From Bovifimicola sp964595785 (GTDB taxonomy: Bacteria > Bacillota > Clostridia > Lachnospirales > Lachnospiraceae): a DNA stretch of 19,592 nucleotides. Location: positions 1 through 19,592 of the forward strand of contig CAZQRO010000035.1 of NCBI GenBank assembly GCA_964595785.1, given 5' to 3'. Both the position numbers and the translations under genes were made by a program. The notes beneath the pieces were generated by a model. The model ran no database searches and was not told where the DNA came from. It saw only the letters and a program-made list of their open reading frames with translations. The number at the start of each line of letters is the position of its first letter. The stretch's first letter is position 1. Shown here in pieces: positions 1-6,916 of this stretch.

Positions 1-112
1 TTAATTTATAAAATAGTTTGAACCCCAGATATTCTTTTGATATTTTTTTGCCTATACTGCAATTTATATATCATTTTGAACATCTGAGGTTCTTTTTACA
101 TCTTACAATTCT

Positions 113-154
113 TATAAAAATTCTATGTCCTTTGTATTTATTCTGGGACACATA
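113..154 (-). terminator. possible weak terminator after the metal ATPase gene
   Basis: Read on the minus strand, a short imperfect stem (TATGTGTCC pairing with GGACATA, two bases bulged) with an AT-rich loop is followed by GAATTTTT. It lies about 70 bases after the stop of the P-type ATPase gene. The stem is short and bulged, so this is only a suggestion. The first 224 bases hold no gene. Confidence 0.3.
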
Positions 155-224
155 AATTATTTTTATATTTTGAGCCAATCACTCCGCACGTTTCGGATTT
201 CGGATTTATGGGCATTCATGTGAT

Positions 225-2129
225 TTATTTCGGCATTTTAAGCGCTCTTAATGCATTAAGTATTGCAATTACTGCTACTCCTACATCGGCAAAAACAGCC
301 GCCCACATATTTGCAAAGCCTACCGCTGCAAATATGAGAACAAGTATCTTCACTCCAATGGCAAATGTGATGTTCTCTTTAGCAATTTTCATTGTCTTTC
401 TGGCAATTTTTATGGCTTTGACTATTCCTAAAGGATTATCGTCCATAAGTACAATATCCGCTGCTTCTATTGCTGCATCTGAGCCCAATGCTCCCATGGC
501 AATACCCACATCTGCTCTTGCAAGTACCGGTGCATCATTTATTCCGTCACCTACATATGCTAACGTTCCGTTTTGTTTATCAGACTTTAATAATTCTTCT
601 AATTTATCTACCTTATCACCCGGAAGAAGTTCAGCACATACCTTCTTTATTCCAAGTTCTTTTGCTACCAATGCTCCGATAGCATTTCTGTCACCGGTCA
701 GCATTACAGTTTCATTTACCCCTAATTTATTCAATTTAGAAATAGTTTCCTTTGAATTCTCTTTTACTTCATCTGAAATAACAATATTTCCAATATATTT
801 ATTACCTACAGCAACATATACAACCGTTCCAATACCTGTATATTCTTGGTATACTGTATGATTCTTAGTCATCAATCTGCCATTTCCCACAAATATGTCT
901 TCACCATTTATCTTCACTTCTGTTCCATGACCTGCTATTTCATTTACCACTGCATTTTCTGTAATAGCTGTAAGGTCCTTTTCTGTTGAATTAAATGATT
1001 CATAATATGATTTTTTAATTGATAATCCAATCGGATGATTCGAAAAACTTTCGCCCATCGCTGCATATTTCAATACTTCAGTTTTATCAACGCCTGCTGC
1101 CGGATTAATCTCCGTCACATTAAAGGTTCCCTTTGTAAGTGTCCCTGTTTTATCAAAAACTATTGTTGTACATTTTGAAAGCGCCTCTAAATAATTACTT
1201 CCCTTAATAAGAACACCATTTGCCGATGCACCTCCAAGACCACCAAAGAAACTTAGCGGTACCGAAATAACAAGCGCACATGGGCATGAAATAACTAAAA
1301 ATGTAAGAGCCCTGTATATCCAGCCCGAAAATGCCTGTGATAAAATAATGGGAGGCAAAATTGCTATTATAAGTGCCAGCACGCATACAATAGGCGTATA
1401 CCATTTCGCAAATTTTGTAATAAAATTCTCTGTTTCTGCCTTTTTATCACTGGCATTCTCAACCAAATCCAATATCTTCGACACCGTTGATTCCGAAAAT
1501 TCTTTCGTAACTTCTATTTCAATAAGTCCGTTCTTATTAATAGAGCCACTGATTATGTCATCACCTGCCTCAACATCTCTAAGAAGACTTTCCCCTGTAA
1601 GTGTTGAAACATCAAGACTGGCACTGCCTTTAACCACTTTACCGTCCAATGCAACTTTCTCACCCGGTTTTACTACAATGATATTGCCGACCTTTACGTC
1701 ATAAGGGTCTTTTTTTGCAAGATTTCCGTCTTCTTCTTTAACAAATGCATAGTCCGGTCTTATATCCATCAACTCTGCAATTGATTTTCTAGACTTATTA
1801 ACGGCATATGACTGGAATAGTTCTCCTACCTGATAGAACAGCATAACTGCAACCGCCTCAGGATATTCAGAAACTAGAAATGCTCCAATGGTCGCCACGG
1901 TCATTAGGAAATTTTCATCAAAAATCTGACCATGCATTATGTTCTCTGCCGCCTCTTTTACAACATCTCCACCTACGATTAAATAAGCCGCTAAAAACAT
2001 ACATAATTCAATATTATCTAACATTGCATCGCTGACCGAGATAATATTTCCAATCGGTAAAAACATTGCAATAAGAAAAACTATCAATCCTGCAATTATT
2101 CTATATAATCTTTTCTTTAATTTCTTCAT
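225..2129 (-). CDS. cadA: Zn/Cd/Pb-exporting P1B-type ATPase
   Basis: A 634-residue heavy-metal P-type ATPase that uses ATP to pump divalent soft metals out across the cytoplasmic membrane. Visible landmarks in order: N-terminal membrane helices; actuator loop TGE (178-180); transmembrane metal site CPC (282-284); phosphorylation motif DKTGT with Asp326; the HP dipeptide of P1B nucleotide domains (365-366); hinge GDGIND (527-532). A C-terminal helix pair carries Lys594 and Asp615, in the contexts known for the Zn/Cd/Pb (P1B-2, ZntA/CadA) group rather than copper pumps. The usual N-terminal HMA domain is missing; it is encoded by the next gene upstream, 17 bases away. The start has AAAGGGTG five bases before ATG. 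The CadC-like repressor of the same operon supports the metal assignment. Exact metal preference cannot be read from sequence. Confidence 0.93.
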   Translation of the reverse strand: MKKLKKRLYRIIAGLIVFLIAMFLPIGNIISVSDAMLDNIELCMFLAAYLIVGGDVVKEAAENIMHGQIFDENFLMTVATIGAFLVSEYPEAVAVMLFYQVGELFQSYAVNKSRKSIAELMDIRPDYAFVKEEDGNLAKKDPYDVKVGNIIVVKPGEKVALDGKVVKGSASLDVSTLTGESLLRDVEAGDDIISGSINKNGLIEIEVTKEFSESTVSKILDLVENASDKKAETENFITKFAKWYTPIVCVLALIIAILPPIILSQAFSGWIYRALTFLVISCPCALVISVPLSFFGGLGGASANGVLIKGSNYLEALSKCTTIVFDKTGTLTKGTFNVTEINPAAGVDKTEVLKYAAMGESFSNHPIGLSIKKSYYESFNSTEKDLTAITENAVVNEIAGHGTEVKINGEDIFVGNGRLMTKNHTVYQEYTGIGTVVYVAVGNKYIGNIVISDEVKENSKETISKLNKLGVNETVMLTGDRNAIGALVAKELGIKKVCAELLPGDKVDKLEELLKSDKQNGTLAYVGDGINDAPVLARADVGIAMGALGSDAAIEAADIVLMDDNPLGIVKAIKIARKTMKIAKENITFAIGVKILVLIFAAVGFANMWAAVFADVGVAVIAILNALRALKMPK

Positions 2130-2146
2130 ATATTCACCCTTTCAGA

Positions 2147-2365
2147 TTATCTTACTACGCTTACATCTTTCTCAACTGATTTCATTACTTTTTCAACTTT
2201 ATCAAGTATGTCTGCAAATACCTCATCATCTGCCTCAAGTGTGAGTTTCTGTGACATAAAATTGATTGATACCGCCTTAACACCCTCTACCTTAGCGGCT
2301 GCTCTCTCCATTTTTGCCGCACAGTTTGCACAGTCTAACTCTTCTAATTTATATGCTCTTTTCAT
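2147..2365 (-). CDS. stand-alone heavy-metal-associated (HMA) domain protein
   Basis: A 72-residue cytosolic protein consisting of one HMA (ferredoxin-like, CopZ/ZntA-N type) domain. The metal-binding motif reads LDCANCAAKME, giving the CxxC pair at Cys14 and Cys17. The preceding acidic Asp (DCANC rather than the copper-type MxCxxC) is like that of the Zn/Cd/Pb ATPases. It lies between the repressor gene and the ATPase gene and is probably co-transcribed. It likely supplies in trans the metal-binding domain that the pump lacks. AAAGGA lies about 11 bases upstream of the ATG, a slightly long spacing. Confidence 0.87.
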   Translation of the reverse strand: MKRAYKLEELDCANCAAKMERAAAKVEGVKAVSINFMSQKLTLEADDEVFADILDKVEKVMKSVEKDVSVVR

Positions 2366-2417
2366 AATTAATACCGTCCTTTCAAATATTTCTAATAATA
2401 TATGTTTTTCTTAATAA

Positions 2418-2777
2418 TTATTCCATAATATGCTCAAATCCCTGACTTAATATGTTCTGTATATGGTCATCTGATAATGAATAAAATATTGTCTTACCCT
2501 CTCTTCTGAATTTAACTAACTTCATCTGCTTAAGCATTCTAAGTTGATGAGAAACGGCGGACTGGCTTGCACCAAGCACTTCTGCCAAATCACACACACA
2601 TAACTCTGACTGAAGTAATGCATACAATATTTTTATTCTTGTGGAATCTGCAAAAACTTTATAAAAATCTGCCAAATCATATAACATTTCTTCATCCGGC
2701 ATTATTTTCGAAACTTTTTCTACCACATTTTCATGATGATGCTCCACTTCACATCTTTCTTCATCTAATTTCTGCAT
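2418..2777 (-). CDS. cadC: ArsR/SmtB-family metal-sensing repressor, CadC-like
   Basis: A 119-residue winged-helix repressor that releases DNA on binding Cd/Zn/Pb. The ELCVCDL motif places Cys60 and Cys62 in the alpha-3 site as in CadC. An N-terminal Cys9 with His13-15 can complete that site. The second (alpha-5) site is also complete: Asp103-x-His105, ten residues, then His116-x2-Glu119. The recognition helix is SQSAVSHQLRML. An upstream in-frame ATG at 2825 would give 135 residues but lies inside the operator, at the transcription start. The ATG at 2777 has GCGAGG five bases upstream and is preferred. First gene of the operon with the HMA protein and the ATPase, and probably autoregulated. 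Confidence 0.9.
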   Translation of the reverse strand: MQKLDEERCEVEHHHENVVEKVSKIMPDEEMLYDLADFYKVFADSTRIKILYALLQSELCVCDLAEVLGASQSAVSHQLRMLKQMKLVKFRREGKTIFYSLSDDHIQNILSQGFEHIME

Positions 2778-2820
2778 ATTTACCTCGCTTTCTATTAAAA
2801 TCATAATATCTGTTCGTTCA

Positions 2821-2876
2821 AACATATGAATATCTGTTCATATGTTTATAATAGTACTATCTCTTTATTTTGTCAA
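2821..2876 (-). promoter_or_regulatory. promoter and ArsR/SmtB-type operator of the metal-resistance operon
   Basis: On the minus strand, TTGACA (2871-2876), a 17-base spacer and TATTAT (2848-2853) form a near-consensus promoter. Immediately downstream, at the expected transcription start, lies a perfect inverted repeat: AACATATGAA (2821-2830) and its complement TTCATATGTT (2837-2846) with six bases between. It contains ATATGAAC...TTCATAT, the known consensus for SmtB/CzrA/CadC sites. A bound repressor would cover the start site. Confidence 0.85.
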
Positions 2877-2913
2877 TATATTTTAATATATTTATTACCA
2901 ATTTTAAAACTTC

Positions 2914-2960
2914 ACTCAAAAAAACCTAATATAATGTTTAATTACACTATATTAGGTTTT
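2914..2960 (-). terminator. intrinsic terminator after the TipAS gene
   Basis: A 13-bp stem (AAAACCTAATATA with its complement, 2921-2933 and 2948-2960) around a 14-base loop, followed on the minus strand by seven T. It lies about 50 bases past the stop of the TipAS-like gene and isolates it from the metal operon downstream. Confidence 0.7.
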
Positions 2961-3012
2961 CAGAATTATATATTTTCATACATAATCTAAATCTTCTGTT
3001 TTCTATAATTCC

Positions 3013-3408
3013 TTATCTGCAATATATCTCTATTGCTTTTGATATAAATTCTGCACAGCCATTTCCACCTGCTTTATCTATATTTTCTTTAAATTCACCC
3101 TCAGCTGCATACATTTTGCCAAGTCCTGATAAGATTTCCTTCGTGCAGGTATAAAAATTCACTGTAATATAATTCTGCAATTCTTCAATCTTTTTTTGAA
3201 TTTTATCACTTTCCGGAAGTTCAGATATCATTTTTCCAAACTCTGCAAGCAATTTCATTAATCCATTATTTATCACTGACTGTTCCGCCTTGCTTCTATT
3301 CTTATCTTTCTGTTCAAACTCCTTATATGCTGCGGTTTTACCCCACTGTTCTTTTGCCTGTTTCTTGTATTCTTCAATTTTCTTAGTATCAAATGCTTCA
3401 AAATCCAT
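3013..3408 (-). CDS. TipAS-type antibiotic-recognition domain protein (C-terminal part of a split MerR regulator)
   Basis: About 131 residues starting MDFEAFDTKK. It matches the TipAS fold: helical globin-like domain with the typical phrases KEQWGKTAAYKEF, NFYTCTKEILSGLGKMY and the ending FISKAIEIYC. TipAS domains bind thiopeptides or other drugs and switch on the linked MerR domain. Reading the same frame upstream gives KKEHLEELITFAREIK and then an in-frame TAA that separates it from the MerR domain. An own ribosome binding site (AGGAG, eight bases before the ATG at 3408) allows independent translation, as known for TipAS made from tipA. An alternative start at 3426 (MIGDKN) overlaps that site and is less likely. 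Confidence 0.82.
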   Translation of the reverse strand: MDFEAFDTKKIEEYKKQAKEQWGKTAAYKEFEQKDKNRSKAEQSVINNGLMKLLAEFGKMISELPESDKIQKKIEELQNYITVNFYTCTKEILSGLGKMYAAEGEFKENIDKAGGNGCAEFISKAIEIYCR

Positions 3409-3474
3409 ATTTTTATCTCCTATCATTTTTATTTCACGGGCAAAAGTAATTAATTCTTCTAAATGCTCTTTTTT

Positions 3475-3738
3475 TTAAGTCAACAGTTCTATCTGCTGAT
3501 TCAATGCCTTATCTCTGTCGAAACTGTTGTCATTTATAATTCGGTTTATATCCCTAAGTGAAAATTCTAACTCACGAAATAATAAAATTTGCTGCATTTT
3601 CTCTAAAGCCGTATCGTCATAAAGCCTGTATCCTGAACTTGTTGTCCCTGTAGGGTGCAGTAATCCTATTTGGTCATAATAGTGAAGAGTGCGTATACTC
3701 ACTCCCGTTATTTTACTAACTTCATTTACCGTCATCAT
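3475..3738 (-). CDS. MerR-family DNA-binding domain, truncated by an in-frame stop
   Basis: 87 residues: the winged-helix MerR domain (TVNEVSKITGVSIRTLHYYD, then GLLHP and GYRLYDD) and the start of the linker helix. It ends at TAA (3477-3475). The codon sits where TipA-like proteins have a Leu before KKEHLEEL, and the same frame continues into the TipAS domain. A TTA-to-TAA change would explain it, and readthrough would give 241 residues, a normal length for this family. Without its full dimerisation helix the fragment may bind DNA poorly. AAGGAGG lies eight bases before the first ATG. Either a decaying regulator or two separately made halves. Confidence 0.8.
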   Translation of the reverse strand: MMTVNEVSKITGVSIRTLHYYDQIGLLHPTGTTSSGYRLYDDTALEKMQQILLFRELEFSLRDINRIINDNSFDRDKALNQQIELLT

Positions 3739-3765
3739 AAGTTTTACCTCCTTCCGTGTAAGAAA

Positions 3766-3796
3766 AATATAAGCCCTGACGCAGCGTTAGTGTCAA
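3766..3796 (-). promoter_or_regulatory. MerR-type promoter with 19-bp spacer
   Basis: On the minus strand, TTGACA (3791-3796) and TATATT (3766-3771) are separated by exactly 19 bases, the over-long spacer typical of promoters activated by MerR-family proteins. The spacer contains an imperfect dyad (TTGACACTAACG ... GCGTCAGGG) like those bound by TipA/Mta-type regulators. It drives the split merR gene, so control is probably autogenous. The -35 overlaps the stop codon of the upstream gene. The same bases (AAGCCTTGAC / GTCAGGGCTT, then ATATTTTT) could also fold as a terminator hairpin for that gene. Confidence 0.72.
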
Positions 3797-4113
3797 GGCT
3801 TTTTATTATCAATACAATATCCCATAATTGCACCAACTATAACTGTCACAGCTATAGTCCATAATGCCCCCGTAAAAGATGATGTAATCGTGTATACTAA
3901 TGAAGATGCTGACACTAATATTGAAACAACAATACCTTTTAAAATTCCATTTATTTTAAAGTTACATGCTGCAATTAAAATTCCTATTGCAATCCATGTA
4001 ATAGCTGTTGAAATATATACTTCTGTTTCTATATCCGATGCAAATATAAGTTGTGCTGAATTAATAGCCGCCCCCACAACGCCACTAACCAAACCAATAA
4101 TAAATTTCTTCAT
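3793..4113 (-). CDS. small multi-pass membrane protein, unknown function
   Basis: 106 residues with about four hydrophobic stretches (roughly 2-25, 33-50, 57-75, 80-98), so probably an integral membrane protein with a short soluble tail ending DNKKP. No catalytic motif seen and no family recognised. It follows the preceding gene by 14 bases with AGGAAAGA before the ATG, so the two are probably co-transcribed. Its stop codon lies inside the MerR-type promoter of the next gene. Confidence 0.68.
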   Translation of the reverse strand: MKKFIIGLVSGVVGAAINSAQLIFASDIETEVYISTAITWIAIGILIAACNFKINGILKGIVVSILVSASSLVYTITSSFTGALWTIAVTVIVGAIMGYCIDNKKP

Positions 4114-4127
4114 TCTTTCCTGCCTTT

Positions 4128-4472
4128 CTAATCCAACACAACTGATTTCTTCTTGCCATTCTTGCCTGTCGGATATTCTCTGATTCTCACAACATAATCC
4201 AGATTAATCACCTCAGTATTCTTATTGCTTTCAATTAGCATCGCACTGTCGGATACCTCTTTAATTGTTCCTGTTACCTGTGAGTTAAAAGTATAAATAA
4301 GACATTCTTTTCCAATAAACTGTTTTGCAAATTCTACCATTTCAAGTCTCCCTTCTTTATTTCTCTTTTTATTAATTTTTCTTGTTATTATAATTTTTTC
4401 ATCTCGTTTTTCGCCCAGCCACAACATTATAAGTGGGAAAAGAATACATAGTAGATAAATATATGAGTTCAA
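4128..4472 (-). CDS. small protein with an N-terminal membrane helix and a beta-rich domain (possibly DUF6897-like)
   Basis: 114 residues when started at a TTG codon that has a very strong site (AGGAGGAGG) five bases upstream. It has one hydrophobic helix (about 2-19), a basic linker, and a compact domain starting FIGKECLIYTFNSQVTGTIK that looks like a small beta-barrel (Sm-like). A second good start exists at 4340 (MVEFAKQF, preceded by AAGGGAG with seven bases), which would give a soluble 70-residue form. Family name is from memory and uncertain. Both forms may be made. Confidence 0.65.
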   Translation of the reverse strand: MNSYIYLLCILFPLIMLWLGEKRDEKIIITRKINKKRNKEGRLEMVEFAKQFIGKECLIYTFNSQVTGTIKEVSDSAMLIESNKNTEVINLDYVVRIREYPTGKNGKKKSVVLD

Positions 4473-4488
4473 AATTACCTCCTCCTGT

Positions 4489-4517
4489 CGGGTAATTTAT
4501 ATATACCACAACATTCT
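4489..4517 (-). promoter_or_regulatory. possible promoter for the two small genes
   Basis: On the minus strand, TTGCAA and TATAAA with a 17-base spacer lie just upstream of the AGGAGGAGG site of the TTG-started gene. The match to consensus is moderate; the AT-rich context allows other pairings. Confidence 0.35.
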
Positions 4518-4568
4518 TTTGCAAAATCAATGAATACACCCTAAAATATACTTCTTAGTACCTTAATT

Positions 4569-5621
4569 CTATACTGTAAATCCTTTTAATGTTTCTACTA
4601 ATTTAGCCATCTCTTCATCTGTTCCGATTGTAATTCTAAGATAATTATCTATTCTTGCTGAGCCAAAATATCTTACAAATATATCTTTCATCTTAAGGTA
4701 TTCAAATATCTCTTTTGCACTGTATTTCTTATGTGATGCAAATATAAAGTTTGCCTTTGAGTCAGTAAATTCAAATCCGAGTTTCTCTAATTCTTTCTTA
4801 GTATTTTCCCTTGTACTAATGATTTTCTTAAGACCCTCTTCGAAATATGCCTTATCCTTAACAGCTTCAATTCCTACCTTTAATGAATTCTGGTTCATTG
4901 TATAAGAATTGATTGAGAATTTAACGTCATTCATTGCCTTTATAAGTTCAGGATTACCAACTGCATATCCTATTCTCATTCCTGCCATTGAACGTGATTT
5001 AGAAAATGTCTGAACCACAAGAAGATTGTCATATTTACTTAAAAGTCTCATGGCAGACTCACCTCCAAAGTCAATATAGGCTTCGTCCACAATTACGATT
5101 ACATCCTGATTATGCTTTACTATATCTTCCACAAAATCCACTGATTCATATATGGCTGTGGGAGCATTTGGATTTGCAAATATTACACCGCCGTTTTCCT
5201 TGTAGTAGTCTTCCTTAATAATCCTGAAATTCTCATCTACAGGAATTTTCTCATATGGAATGTTATAAAGGTCCGCCCACACACTGTAGAATGAATATGT
5301 AATATCAGGGAATAAAAGTTTCTTATCTGAATTAAAAAAAGTCATAAATGCAACTGATAATACATCATCAGAGCCGACACCCACAAATATGTTTTCGGAA
5401 TTAAATCCATAATATGATGCTAATTCATTTCTAAGCGACATACAATCCGGGTCCGGATAGAGTCTTAAACAGTCTGAATCCAATTCTTCAGATGCCTTTT
5501 GTACACCAGGTGCCGGTGGGTAAGGATTCTCATTTGTATTCAGTTTAATTACAGGTCGCTGTGGCTGTTCTCCCGGAACATAGGGTACCACTTTTCTGAT
5601 ATTATTTTTCCATTCCTTCAT
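4569..5621 (-). CDS. hisC: histidinol-phosphate aminotransferase
   Basis: A 350-residue PLP-dependent class I/II aminotransferase. It converts imidazole-acetol phosphate and glutamate to histidinol phosphate and 2-oxoglutarate in histidine synthesis. Visible features: N-terminal substrate region KLNTNENPYPP; YPD typical of HisC; NPNAPT (150-155); VDEAYIDF with Asp179 for the pyridine nitrogen; PLP lysine in TFSKSRSMAGMRIGY (Lys208); and Arg-rich ending FVRYFG...YLRITIGT. The ATG at 5621 has GAGG five bases upstream. An in-frame ATG 24 bases earlier lacks a site. No other his genes are in the window. Aromatic transamination by the same enzyme is possible. Confidence 0.9.
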   Translation of the reverse strand: MKEWKNNIRKVVPYVPGEQPQRPVIKLNTNENPYPPAPGVQKASEELDSDCLRLYPDPDCMSLRNELASYYGFNSENIFVGVGSDDVLSVAFMTFFNSDKKLLFPDITYSFYSVWADLYNIPYEKIPVDENFRIIKEDYYKENGGVIFANPNAPTAIYESVDFVEDIVKHNQDVIVIVDEAYIDFGGESAMRLLSKYDNLLVVQTFSKSRSMAGMRIGYAVGNPELIKAMNDVKFSINSYTMNQNSLKVGIEAVKDKAYFEEGLKKIISTRENTKKELEKLGFEFTDSKANFIFASHKKYSAKEIFEYLKMKDIFVRYFGSARIDNYLRITIGTDEEMAKLVETLKGFTV

Positions 5622-5720
5622 ATTTTCCTCATTTCTGCGGCACATTGGTATATTTGATTAGATGCCGCTCTCGTATTCCATATATAATTTCACAAATAAT
5701 CACATTATTATTCTGTACTA

Positions 5721-6902
5721 TTATTTGAATTCATCAGAGAGTTTCTTAAAGCCATCTAATGAATTCTTAATTGTCTCATATGATACACAATAAGCAATTC
5801 TTACATATCCCGGACACATAAATGCACTTCCCGGAACCACTAATATATTATGCTTCTTAGCAGCATTTACAAAATCTTTCTCATCTCCCGGAGTTTTAAC
5901 AAATAAGTAAAATGCTCCCTGTGGTTTGATACATTTATAGCCGTATTCACATAAACTGCTATATAAAAGTTCACGATTTCTATTATATGGTTCAATATTT
6001 ACCTCTGTGTCCACACATGCTGCCACCGCCCGCTGCATAAGTGATGGTGCATTTACAAAGCCAAGAATTCTTGTGGCTACATTTGCTCCTGATTTAATGT
6101 CTGCACTGTCTGATAATTCATCCGGAAGCACAAGATAACCGATTCTTTCGCCGGGAAGTGAAAGTGATTTACTGTATGAATATCCCACAATTGTATTCTT
6201 ATAATATTTAGTAAGGTATACCACCTCTGCTCCATCATATACAAGTTCACGATAGGGTTCATCAGAGATAAGATAAATGTCTGTTCCTAATTCCTCTTGC
6301 TTTCTGTCTAGAATCTCAGCAAGTTTAATAATTGTTTCTTCTGAATAAACAACACCTGTAGGATTATTAGGGTTGTTAACAATTACTGCCTTTGTCCTTT
6401 TATTGATTTTCTTCTCAAACTCTTCAAGATTCAACTGAAAATGCTCTGTGTCTGCTGAAATCACCACAAGTTTTCCATCATAATTTGCTGTATATGACTT
6501 ATATTCTCCGAAAAATGGCGCAAATACAATTACTTCATCTTCCGGATTTAATAAGGTCTTAAGTATTACGTTAAGTCCGCCTGCTGCCCCGACTGTCATC
6601 ACAATATTTTCCTGATTAAAATGTGTACCAAACCTTCTGTTTATGCTTTGTGCAATCGTCTCACGAACATCTTCATAGCCTGAATTGCTCATATATCCAT
6701 GAACCATTGTTGCCTCTTCTTCATCAAGAATTCTCTTAACAGCCTGATTTACTTCCTTTGGTGCAGGAACGTTTGGATTACCAAGACTGAAATCATATAC
6801 ATTGTCGGCACCATAGATGGCTGCCATCTTCTTGCCTTCTTCAAACATTGCCCTGATTACAGAACTTCCCTGAATGTAACCTTTCATCTTCTTTGATATC
6901 AT
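5721..6902 (-). CDS. PLP-dependent class I aminotransferase (aspartate/aromatic type)
   Basis: 393 residues of fold type I aminotransferase. Motifs: FSLGNPNVPAP near the N-terminus, NNPNNPTG (176-183), SDEPY with Asp214, PLP-binding Lys245 in SYSKSLSLPGERIGY, and the C-terminal Arg in GYVRIAYC. Substrate cannot be decided from sequence; related Clostridial proteins are annotated as aspartate or general aminotransferases. An ATG at 6920 overlaps the stop of the ABC exporter gene. The ATG at 6902 is better placed, eight bases after GGAGG. The 14-base gap to the exporter gene suggests co-transcription, with hisC following 99 bases later. Confidence 0.87.
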   Translation of the reverse strand: MISKKMKGYIQGSSVIRAMFEEGKKMAAIYGADNVYDFSLGNPNVPAPKEVNQAVKRILDEEEATMVHGYMSNSGYEDVRETIAQSINRRFGTHFNQENIVMTVGAAGGLNVILKTLLNPEDEVIVFAPFFGEYKSYTANYDGKLVVISADTEHFQLNLEEFEKKINKRTKAVIVNNPNNPTGVVYSEETIIKLAEILDRKQEELGTDIYLISDEPYRELVYDGAEVVYLTKYYKNTIVGYSYSKSLSLPGERIGYLVLPDELSDSADIKSGANVATRILGFVNAPSLMQRAVAACVDTEVNIEPYNRNRELLYSSLCEYGYKCIKPQGAFYLFVKTPGDEKDFVNAAKKHNILVVPGSAFMCPGYVRIAYCVSYETIKNSLDGFKKLSDEFK

Positions 6903-6916
6903 CTGATTTTCCTCCA

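Noticed and set aside
20..92. Imperfect 11-bp inverted repeat (GAACCCCAGAT and ATCTGAGGTTC) about 50 bases apart
   Set aside because: One mismatch, no flanking duplication and no coding content between; not enough to call a mobile-element end.
208..861. Long plus-strand open frame of 217 codons opposite the metal ATPase gene
   Set aside because: It is antisense to a clearly conserved P1B ATPase, its product is low-complexity Ala/Ser/Thr/Ile, and it has no ribosome binding site.
3469..3477. A run of eight A (coding strand) at the split TipA gene, considered as a slippage or frameshift site
   Set aside because: The two halves are already in the same frame, and the stop TAA uses the first bases of the run, so slippage in the run would not remove the stop and would break the frame.
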